A stretch of DNA of 12,403 nucleotides from Ktedonobacterales bacterium (GTDB lineage Bacteria > Chloroflexota > Ktedonobacteria > Ktedonobacterales > JADMIN01): NCBI GenBank assembly GCA_025450405.1, contig JANWHL010000281.1, positions 1 through 12,403 on the forward strand, in the 5' to 3' direction. Of the stretch, positions 7,241 through 12,403 are shown in pieces. Position 1 is the first letter of the stretch. Every line of letters starts with the position of its first letter. The notes under the pieces were generated by a model. It was not told where the DNA came from. It worked only from the letters and a program-made list of their open reading frames with translations, and ran no database searches. A program made the position numbers and the translations under genes.

Positions 7241-7246
7241 AGTATA
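7241..7246 (-). promoter_or_regulatory. Possible -10 box for the histidine kinase gene
   Basis: TATACT (7246 to 7241 on the minus strand) matches the -10 consensus at five of six positions, about 59 bp before the GTG start at 7182. No good -35 box is seen at 15-19 bp upstream, so this is tentative. Confidence 0.3.
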
Positions 7247-7279
7247 GCGAACTATCGCCGGCACGCGGAGGATGTGCGG

Positions 7280-7363
7280 TTGGCGTAGCCCTGGCTGGGC
7301 GCTCCTGTTCGTGTGGGGCGCGCTCGCCTCGCCGCCCACGCTGACCTGGGTGGGCAACGCCAA
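7280..7363. repeat. Small inverted-repeat element, possibly MITE-like or structured RNA
   Basis: TTGGCGTAGCCC (7280-7291) and GGGCAACGCCAA (7352-7363) are inverted copies matching at 11 of 12 positions, 60 bp apart. The interior has further partial complementarity (CGTGTGGGG near 7310 against CCCACG near 7335). The 84-bp block lies in non-coding DNA. Only one copy is visible in the window, so calling it a dispersed repeat is inference. Confidence 0.35.
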
Positions 7364-7517
7364 TGGGACCACGACGCGGCAACTTGTACATGTGCCAAGG
7401 GGATGCCGGCCAGTCCCGCGCGAGAGCCGGCAAGCTCCTGATCGTTGGAGATCGGCGGTTGGATATCGTGCATGAGGAGCAACTCCTTGACCGCGGTCGT
7501 CGCTTGATGCGGCCGCG

Positions 7518-8918
7518 CTACTCCACGGCCGGTTTGGCGCTCGCGACCGCCGCGCCGTGCTCAGCATGCCGCTCGTCATAGCGGCGGAACGCTGGCAGCA
7601 GCAGCGCGGCCAGCCCGACGCCCACCACGCAGAGGATCCCGCCGGAGAGGATCGACGTGCGAAGCGAGAATGCCGTGGCCACCGCGCCCGATTCGACATC
7701 CCCGAGCAGTGGGCCGCTGCTGTAGCTGATCATCTCGATGCCCGCCAGCCGGCCGCGCAAAGCATCGGGGATCGTCTGGTTCCAGATCACGCCGCGGAAG
7801 ATGCCGCTCACCGCGTCGGCCGCCCCGGCCGCCGCCAAGCACACGAGCGCTGGGAAGAGCGACGGCGCGAGCCCCATCCCGGTGATGGCCAGCCCCCACG
7901 CGCCCGCCGCCAGGATCACCGCGATCCCGTGCCGGTGGACACGCCCGGTCCACCCGCTGGTGGCCTCGGCCAGGAACATCCCGACGGCCGGGGCGGCGTA
8001 GAGGAAGCCGAGCACGGTGCCGGAGGCAAGACCCGACCCGGCGCGCGCGTACTGGAGCGCCAGCGCGGGGAAGAGCGCGGTGGGCATGCCAAAGAACATG
8101 GCGATGATGTCGACGATATATGTGCCCAGCAGCTCTGGCCGGCTCCGCGCGTAGCGCAGCCCCTCGGCCACGCGCCGCAGACTGGGCCGCTCGGCGTCCG
8201 CCGGGGGCGGAACCGCGCGCATCAGGCGGAGGGCGACCAGCGAGACGGCGAAGGTCACCACGTCCAGAGCGTAGGTGGTGGGCAGGCCGACGCCCGCGAT
8301 CAGCAGTCCGGCCACCGCCGGCCCCGCGACCATGCCAAACGTGGAGCGCATGCCGTTCAACGCGCCCGCGGCGGCCAGTTCGTCGCGCTCCACCAGCCGC
8401 GGCAGCAGGGCGTTCAGCGAGGGGCGCTGCAGCGCGTCCAGTCCCGCGGCCAGTCCGGCGATGACGTAGAGCAGCCAGAGGAAGGGATGCGGCAGCAGCG
8501 CGTTCAGCAGCAGCACGCCCGAAGAGCCGGCCAGCGAGAGCTCGGTGATCTGGACCAGGCGGCGGCGGTCGAAGGCGTCGGCCAGCGCGCCGCCCAGGAA
8601 GGCGAGGAAGAGCAGCGGGACGAGCTGCACGATGCCAAAGAGGCCCACGGCCAGCGGCGAATGGGTCAATGCGTAGGCCTGATACGGCACCGCCACGGAC
8701 GTGATCATGCTGCCGAAGAACGAGATCATCTGGCCGGCGTAGAGCAGCCGGAAGTCGCGGTGGCGGCGCAGCGGCCCGATATCCACCGCCGCCAGTCGCA
8801 CGAGGCGTCGCCAGGGGCTATCTCTGCCCCCGCCGGGCGCGTCGGGGGCTGGCGGCGCGGCTCCCGGCGCCGCCGGCTGGCCCTCGCGGTCCGCGTTCGC
8901 CGGTACCGAGTCGCGCAT
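7518..8918 (-). CDS. MFS transporter, MFS_3/enterobactin-exporter-like
   Basis: This 466-residue protein has 12 likely membrane segments and is predicted to be a proton-driven exporter. The family signature LRRHRDFRLLYAGQMISFFG (50-69) precedes TM1. Motif A between TM2 and TM3 is GGALADAFDRRRLV (109-122). The later stretch QRPSLNALLPRLV and the intracellular loop PDALRGRLAGIEMISYSSGP are typical of the MFS_3 (TMS3/EntS-like) group. The first 45 residues are a Pro/Ala/Gly-rich cytoplasmic leader. ATG 8918 has GGAG 6-7 nt upstream. It lies 69 bp downstream of the YciI-like gene on the same strand. Substrate unknown; siderophore, macrolide or other drug export are possibilities. Confidence 0.85.
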   Translation of the reverse strand: MRDSVPANADREGQPAAPGAAPPAPDAPGGGRDSPWRRLVRLAAVDIGPLRRHRDFRLLYAGQMISFFGSMITSVAVPYQAYALTHSPLAVGLFGIVQLVPLLFLAFLGGALADAFDRRRLVQITELSLAGSSGVLLLNALLPHPFLWLLYVIAGLAAGLDALQRPSLNALLPRLVERDELAAAGALNGMRSTFGMVAGPAVAGLLIAGVGLPTTYALDVVTFAVSLVALRLMRAVPPPADAERPSLRRVAEGLRYARSRPELLGTYIVDIIAMFFGMPTALFPALALQYARAGSGLASGTVLGFLYAAPAVGMFLAEATSGWTGRVHRHGIAVILAAGAWGLAITGMGLAPSLFPALVCLAAAGAADAVSGIFRGVIWNQTIPDALRGRLAGIEMISYSSGPLLGDVESGAVATAFSLRTSILSGGILCVVGVGLAALLLPAFRRYDERHAEHGAAVASAKPAVE

Positions 8919-8987
8919 GGATAGCTCCGGGGGGGCTGGTCGAAAGACGCACAGACCCCCATTCTACTCCATCCGCTTCTCCTGCCT

Positions 8988-9341
8988 TCACTCGTCCATG
9001 ACTGGCCTGACCTCGACCGCGCCGCCCGCCGGCCAGGCCTGGGCGACAGCCAGCGCCTCATCCGGGCCGGCGACCTCGATGATCGCGTAGCTCCCGATCA
9101 CCTCCTTGGTCTCGGTGACCGGGCCGTCGGTGACGAGCGGCGCGCCGCCGCGCCCGGCGGGTCCCAGGCGCACGGTCCGCGCGCTGGTTTTGGGAGCAAG
9201 GCGATGCCCCTCGACGATCCGCCCGGCCCGCGCATGCTCGGCGTACCAGGCGCCGATCCGCGCGATGGCTTCCTCGCGCTCCGCCTCCGTGAGCGCCATC
9301 CAGGCCGCGTCGTCCGCGAAAAAGGTCAGCATGAAGCGCAT
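8988..9341 (-). CDS. YciI/DGPF-domain protein
   Basis: This 117-residue protein has the ferredoxin-like YCII/DGPF fold: MRFMLTFFADD at the start, a helix EREEAIARIGAWYAEHARAG, then GHRLAPKTSARTVRLG, and the family motif DGPVTETKEVIGSYAIIEVA (72-91), with V in place of the usual F of DGPF. It ends DEALAVAQAWP...VEVRPV. Length is standard for the family (110-130). The biochemical role of this group is poorly known. Members often lie beside ECF sigma factors, but none is present here. ATG 9341 has a GGAGGGGGAG purine run upstream. It lies 69 bp upstream of the MFS gene on the same strand and may share a transcript with it. Confidence 0.85.
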   Translation of the reverse strand: MRFMLTFFADDAAWMALTEAEREEAIARIGAWYAEHARAGRIVEGHRLAPKTSARTVRLGPAGRGGAPLVTDGPVTETKEVIGSYAIIEVAGPDEALAVAQAWPAGGAVEVRPVMDE

Positions 9342-9690
9342 GGGTCTCCCCCTCCGTGCTTGCTGTGGCGGGCCGATCGGTCCGCGCGGGTTTCACGTGG
9401 CGTCGAACGGCCGGACCTACAATCGACAGCCATCAGCGTCATAGGCGATGCGGATGGCCGATGCCCTAGCGTTGGGTCATACCCGCCAAGCACAGGATTC
9501 CTCCGAAAGTCGCTCGCTGGCCGCGCCGTCGTTGGCCCAACTTCCTCTTCGGCCCGCACCTTCATCACCACTCCCGCCAGCCAGGATTAGACGCGGAACT
9601 TCAATTCCGCATGCCCGCCACACCACACGCCCGCCGTTGGCCGCGGCGCCCGTGGGAGCTTGCCATATGGCGATCATCCGCACGCGTATC
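9342..9690. other. 349-bp intergenic region, no convincing gene
   Basis: This lies between the YciI-like gene's start and the 3' end of the GT-C-like gene. Open frames on both strands are Arg/Pro/Ser-rich shadows without a domain I recognise. A clear small stem-loop is present at 9593-9610. I see no promoter that I would defend for the YciI-like gene. Confidence 0.5.
9593..9610. repeat. Stem-loop GCGGAA-CTTCAA-TTCCGC
   Basis: A perfect 6-bp stem, GCGGAA (9593-9598) and TTCCGC (9605-9610), with a 6-nt loop. It is about 80 nt past the stop of the minus-strand GT-C-like gene and could help end that transcript, but no T-run follows on either strand. Confidence 0.4.
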
Positions 9691-11187
9691 TCACCAGGTC
9701 GTGAGCATCCAGTAGGCGAGGGGCGCGATCCATATCGCCGCGCTGGCACAGAAGATCAGGCGCCCGGGCCGGCCGAGGCGCGCGAAGATCGGGAGGCAGA
9801 GCAGCGCCGCCAGCACCACGCCCGTGGTGACGCGTTCTTCGGAGACGAGGTAGTCGGAGGCGTAGGGATTCAGCATCACGATGAACAGTTGGATATTGAG
9901 GAGCAGCGCGGCGATCTCGACCCGCCACTGGCGGCGAACCAACGCCCAGACGGCGAGCCCGGCGCAGAGCAGGGCGGGCAAGATGGTCGTCTCGATCTCG
10001 GCAAGCTGCTCACCGTGCCAGGGCCAGAGCACCAGGAGTCCCTGGAAGGGGATGAGGAGCGGCAGGGCATCGGTGGGGACGCCAGACGAGCCGAGCCAGG
10101 CGGCTAGGAAGAGCTTATAGACCACGTAGGGCGCGAGGGCCACGCCGAGCAACATGGCCGCGGGCCGCCAATTGGCGCGGAGGGACGCGAGCCATGGCCA
10201 GACCCGCCCACCCGTCGCCATCAGGCCCCCCTCCCCGCACCCGTCGCCGTCGTGTGCGTCCCTCTGGCTCCCCTCCCCGCGCCGGGGAGGGGTTGGGGGA
10301 GAGGTCCGCCCCCGGCCCAGCGCATTCGCCGTGTCCTTCAGGGCGCCTCCTCGCCCCACCCCTGCCCTTGGAAGCGTGCCTTCGCCTGCCGCCACCGGGC
10401 TCCCCTCTCCTCCCGGGAGAGGGGCCGGGGGTGAGGTACGTCTCACCATCGGGCCGACCAGCAATGCCAGGGCATAGACGGCGGGGAACACCGCCGTGGT
10501 CTCGCGCGCGAGGACGCCCAGGGCAAAGCTGAGGGCCGCCCAAAGGACACGACGCCGGGCGGGGCCATAGTCGAAGAGGTAGACACCCAGGGCGACGAAG
10601 GCGTAGCCAAGCGGCTCGGTGAGGTCCAGCCGCAGGGCGATGAAGAGGCCGGGATAGAGGCCAAAGAGCAGGGCGAGCCAGGGGGAGAGGCCCTTGCGCC
10701 GGAGCCAGGCGGCGAGGGCGAGCGTGCCGCCGCCCAGCGCCAGCCAGTTCACCAGGATCAGCGTGTAGGGGACGAGGGCCGCCTGGCCGAGGGCAAGAAC
10801 GCGCGCGGTGACGGGATAGAGGATGCGGCCATAGCGGTAGGCGGGCCAGTCCATGTAATAGCGGGCGTTGGCGGGGTCGAGGGCGATGTAATAGCAGAAC
10901 TGGCCGTCGTAGCCGATGCCGGTGGGATCGTAGTGGGCACGCGGATCGTAGGCGATCACCGCGCTGGCGTGGCTCTGGCGGACGAACCGCGTGCCAACGT
11001 CGGCGAAGTCGCGGGCCTGGTGCCCTGTGAGCAGAAATGCCGCGATCCAGAAGGCGTAGACGAGGAGGACTGCTGCCGCGACGGTGCGCGGCGACCGGAG
11101 CCAGCGCGCGAGCAGCGGGCGGGGTGCCGCGGACGACTCCGTCACGGTCACCACGCCCACGCTGCCTTCGATCTTCCCGGCGGTCAT
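9691..11187 (-). CDS. Polytopic membrane protein, GT-C glycosyltransferase-like, with in-frame repeat insertion
   Basis: This 498-residue protein has about ten hydrophobic segments, the first at about 36-54. After it comes a polar loop with HYDPTGIGYDGQFCYYIALD (85-104), then DWPAYRYGRILYPVTARVLA (113-132). Such an acidic first loop, and later FGLYPGLFIALRLDLTEPLG and ARETTAVFP, are typical of uncharacterised GT-C-fold (mannosyltransferase-like) proteins found in Chloroflexota. It probably uses a lipid-linked sugar, but this is inference. Residues about 251-328 are a Gly/Pro/Arg-rich block encoded by two palindromic repeats, inserted between membrane segments (after GPMVRR and before VWPWLASLRANWRP) without breaking the frame. 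I chose ATG 11187, which has AGGGG 8 nt upstream, over GTG 11196. The nearest downstream gene on this strand is 349 bp away. Confidence 0.72.
   Translation of the reverse strand: MTAGKIEGSVGVVTVTESSAAPRPLLARWLRSPRTVAAAVLLVYAFWIAAFLLTGHQARDFADVGTRFVRQSHASAVIAYDPRAHYDPTGIGYDGQFCYYIALDPANARYYMDWPAYRYGRILYPVTARVLALGQAALVPYTLILVNWLALGGGTLALAAWLRRKGLSPWLALLFGLYPGLFIALRLDLTEPLGYAFVALGVYLFDYGPARRRVLWAALSFALGVLARETTAVFPAVYALALLVGPMVRRTSPPAPLPGGEGSPVAAGEGTLPRAGVGRGGALKDTANALGRGRTSPPTPPRRGEGSQRDAHDGDGCGEGGLMATGGRVWPWLASLRANWRPAAMLLGVALAPYVVYKLFLAAWLGSSGVPTDALPLLIPFQGLLVLWPWHGEQLAEIETTILPALLCAGLAVWALVRRQWRVEIAALLLNIQLFIVMLNPYASDYLVSEERVTTGVVLAALLCLPIFARLGRPGRLIFCASAAIWIAPLAYWMLTTW
10204..10437. repeat. 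In-frame insertion of two palindromic repeat units
   Basis: This 234-bp (78-codon) segment holds two 43-bp copies in the same orientation, at 10266-10308 and 10398-10440, identical at 34 of 43 positions by my alignment. Each has a strong hairpin: CCCCTCCCCG/CGGGGAGGGG (10270-10279 and 10283-10292, loop CGC) and CCCCTCTCC/GGAGAGGGG (10402-10410 and 10416-10424, loop TCCCG). The copies are 132 bp apart, a multiple of three, and both are read as SPP(A/T)P...GEGS within the membrane protein. In another frame the same DNA gives LTPGPSPGRRGE and LSPNPSPARGGE, peptides I recognise as the mark of dispersed repeats in many bacterial genomes. Confidence 0.75.
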
Positions 11188-11233
11188 CCGCCTCACCCCT
11201 CTTGCCCATCCGACCTCGCCGGGCTACCCGCTG

Positions 11234-11257
11234 ATCATAACGCGCGCCGGTCCGGCG
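11234..11257 (-). promoter_or_regulatory. Possible -10 box and operator-like palindrome before the GT-C-like gene
   Basis: TATGAT (11239 to 11234 on the minus strand) matches five of six -10 positions, about 47 bp before ATG 11187. Immediately upstream is a perfect 13-bp palindrome CGCCGGTCCGGCG (11245-11257), where a repressor could sit over the spacer. No -35 box is clear. The rest of the divergent 224-bp region, up to the lipoprotein start, shows no firm plus-strand promoter. Confidence 0.3.
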
Positions 11258-11411
11258 GGTTGATGTGTAGTGGGACCATGGGGATCCACTGGCGGAACAC
11301 GTGAGCGTCGTGTGAACCAGGAAGTCGTTCAGGGCGTCAACAGAGGGGTGTACGTTGTCACCCATGGGGATGGTAGGACCCGATACGCGGTGCGCCGGGA
11401 AAGGGATCGAG

Positions 11412-11849
11412 ATGCGCATACTGAGCGAGACCCTTCGAGGCCAGCATACGGCAGGGCGGCTGGCGGGCGTCCTCGTCGTCATCGCCATCGCGTTGGGTAT
11501 CGCGGCCTGTGGCACGGCGAGCGCTGGCGGTCACACGGCCCTGAGCTGCGCCGCCGCGCCGGCGCCGCAAGGGATCGACGTGCTGAGCACGCGCCTGACC
11601 TGCACGGTGATGGGCGCCCCAGCCGGCGCGACGAGTTTCCGGCTCCATTACACCGTGGTCAGTGCGTCAGGTAGTGCCTTCACGCCTGACGCGACCTGCG
11701 GCGGGTCGCTTCAATCCGGATCGGGAACCTGCACCGAGACCTACACCATCCCCTTCCCGACCGCGAGCGGGACGCCCTCGGTGGCCGGTGAGCTGCTCCC
11801 GGGCCACCAGCCGCTCGGGCCGGTGCGGCCGGAGGTGGTGAGGAGCTAG
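11412..11849 (+). CDS. Small lipoprotein of unknown function
   Basis: This 145-residue protein has a lipoprotein signal peptide: basic n-region, hydrophobic LAGVLVVIAIALG (18-29) and lipobox IAAC with the lipidated cysteine C33. The mature part is Ala/Gly/Thr/Ser-rich with four further cysteines, C46, C64, C96 and C107. They suggest two disulfides in an extracytoplasmic domain, with beta-strand-like stretches LTCTVMGAPAGATSFRLHYT and CTETYTIPF. I do not recognise the family. The frame is open back to 11355, but ATG 11412 is preferred because AAGGGA lies about 6 nt upstream and it gives a normal signal peptide. It ends 21 bp before the second MFS gene, so the two are probably co-transcribed. 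The short tail after SVAGELLPGHQPLGPV lacks a recognisable domain, so a truncated C-terminus is possible. Confidence 0.7.
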   Translation: MRILSETLRGQHTAGRLAGVLVVIAIALGIAACGTASAGGHTALSCAAAPAPQGIDVLSTRLTCTVMGAPAGATSFRLHYTVVSASGSAFTPDATCGGSLQSGSGTCTETYTIPFPTASGTPSVAGELLPGHQPLGPVRPEVVRS

Positions 11850-11870
11850 ATTACCGGCGGAGGGCTCCGC

Positions 11871-12403
11871 ATGTCGATCCGCGAACGAGCGCGCGAGCCA
11901 GCGCGCGACGTGCCCAACGTCGATGAGCGCGCGCCCCTCTGGCGAGTCCCGGCGTTCGCGGCGATCTGGACGGGCCAGACGGCCTCGCTCTTCGGCGATC
12001 AGGTGACCGGCCTCGCGCTGCCGTGGCTGATCCTGCTGGAGATGCGTTCGCCGCTGGATGCCGGGCTCATTGCCGCCGCGCGCTATGCGCCGGTGGTGGC
12101 GCTAGGGCTGGTGGCGGGCACGCTCGCGGACCGGTTGGACCGCCGCCGCCTGGTGATCGCGAGCGATCTCGCCCGCGCGCTGGCGCTGGGTGTGGTGGCG
12201 GTCATTGGGGCGCTCCGGCATGTGCCCGCGCTCTGGGTGCTCGCGTTGGTGGTGCTGGTGCTGGGCGCGGGCCAGCTGTTCTTCCAGATCGCCTATCAGG
12301 CGTGGCTGCCGGAGGTGACGGGGGAACCGCGGCTCGGCGAGGCCAACGCCGCCGTCGAGGCCGCCGACGCGGCCAGTGTCCTCGTGGGCTATCCGCTGGC
12401 CGG
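11871..12403 (+). CDS. MFS transporter, MFS_3-like, 5' part
   Basis: An open frame runs from ATG 11871 to the window end (177 complete codons and a partial one), with GGAGG about 8 nt upstream of the start. It begins MSIRERAREPARDVPNVDER, then APLWRVPAFAAIWTGQTASL and FGDQVTGLALPWLILLEM, matching the start of MFS_3 exporters ('F..(L/I)W.GQ..S..GDQVT..ALP'). Motif A is GTLADRLDRRRLV. Later hydrophobic segments are ALALGVVAVIGAL and ALWVLALVVLVLGAG, followed by QLFFQIAYQAWLPEV. About four to five of the expected twelve membrane segments are seen before the end. It is a distant relative of the MFS gene at 7518-8918. It lies 21 bp behind the lipoprotein gene. Substrate unknown. Confidence 0.85.
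   Translation, partial: MSIRERAREPARDVPNVDERAPLWRVPAFAAIWTGQTASLFGDQVTGLALPWLILLEMRSPLDAGLIAAARYAPVVALGLVAGTLADRLDRRRLVIASDLARALALGVVAVIGALRHVPALWVLALVVLVLGAGQLFFQIAYQAWLPEVTGEPRLGEANAAVEAADAASVLVGYPLA

Larger units (their letters stand above)
7183..7517. other. 335-bp intergenic region, no convincing gene
   Basis: This lies between the start of the histidine kinase gene and the end of the MFS gene, both on the minus strand. The open frames here encode Arg/Pro-rich sequence without a recognisable domain. It contains a possible -10 box for the kinase (7241-7246), a GC-rich inverted-repeat block at 7280-7363, a short hairpin AGGAG-CAA-CTCCT (7475-7487), and the palindrome GACCGCGGTC (7489-7498). 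None has the T-run of an intrinsic terminator. Confidence 0.5.

Noticed and set aside
7252..7482. A 76-codon minus-strand frame with AAGGAG near its start
   Set aside because: After the first few residues it is Arg/Pro-rich without domain features; the AAGGAG is part of a small hairpin. I could not support it as a gene.
7557..8924. A 455-codon plus-strand open frame opposite the MFS gene
   Set aside because: Its composition (Gln/Arg/Gly/His/Glu repeats) is that of an antisense frame; the minus-strand frame has clear MFS motifs and a ribosome-binding site.
9326..9571. An 81-codon minus-strand open frame upstream of the YciI-like gene
   Set aside because: It overlaps the YciI start in another frame, has no recognisable domain and no good ribosome-binding site.
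10266..10440. CRISPR array or intrinsic terminator from the GC-rich hairpins
   Set aside because: There are only two copies, they lie inside an open reading frame, and no T-run or regular spacers are present.
10115..11515. A 466-codon minus-strand open frame overlapping the GT-C-like gene
   Set aside because: It is the +1 shadow of the real frame; its only recognisable part is the repeat-derived LTPGPSP/LSPNPSP peptide.
1..12403. A new defence island or biosynthetic cluster
   Set aside because: Apart from the dead HNH cassette the genes are ordinary housekeeping, transport and envelope families with no set of novel genes moving together.

Overview
This window is high-GC bacterial chromosome (roughly 70% G+C by eye). 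It carries ordinary membrane, lipid and envelope genes with short intergenic gaps. The style suggests a Chloroflexota-like organism: the ScyD/ScyE-type protein, the MFS_3 exporters, a degraded HNH cassette of a kind common in Chloroflexota, cyanobacteria and planctomycetes, and in-frame palindromic repeats. No marker gene fixes the phylum, so this is inference.

Layout, left to right. (1) Positions 2-421 hold the 3' end of a ScyD/ScyE-like beta-propeller protein. (2) Positions about 434-915 hold a relic two-gene module: an N-terminally truncated small upstream protein whose stop overlaps, as ATGA, the start of an HNH endonuclease broken by an amber codon between its first zinc cysteines. (3) Positions 1001-2778 are a plus-strand two-gene ABC-2 exporter, ATPase then permease, joined by a GTGA overlap. 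(4) A minus-strand block from 7182 down to 2788 reads: orphan PhoR-type histidine kinase, a clear cmk promoter, cytidylate kinase, a PlsC-type acyltransferase (14-bp overlap with cmk), then a WecA/TagO/MraY-family polyprenyl-phosphate sugar-1-phosphate transferase whose ribosome-binding site lies inside a perfect 15-bp inverted repeat. (5) A minus-strand block from 11187 to 7518 holds a polytopic GT-C-like membrane protein carrying two in-frame palindromic repeats, a YciI/DGPF protein and an MFS_3 exporter. (6) On the plus strand, 11412-12403 holds a small cysteine-containing lipoprotein followed 21 bp later by the start of a second MFS_3 transporter that runs off the window.

How the genes fit together: cmk and plsC are a common housekeeping pair (CMP/dCMP phosphorylation and phosphatidate synthesis). 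With the WecA-like enzyme they form a lipid and envelope biosynthesis string. The other genes are mostly exporters or predicted membrane proteins. I see no CRISPR array, insertion-sequence transposase, rRNA or tRNA, and no convincing new defence or metabolic system. The parts most worth a second look are the HNH relic, the palindromic repeats translated within a membrane protein, the hairpin over the WecA-like start, and the linker inside the histidine kinase ATP lid.
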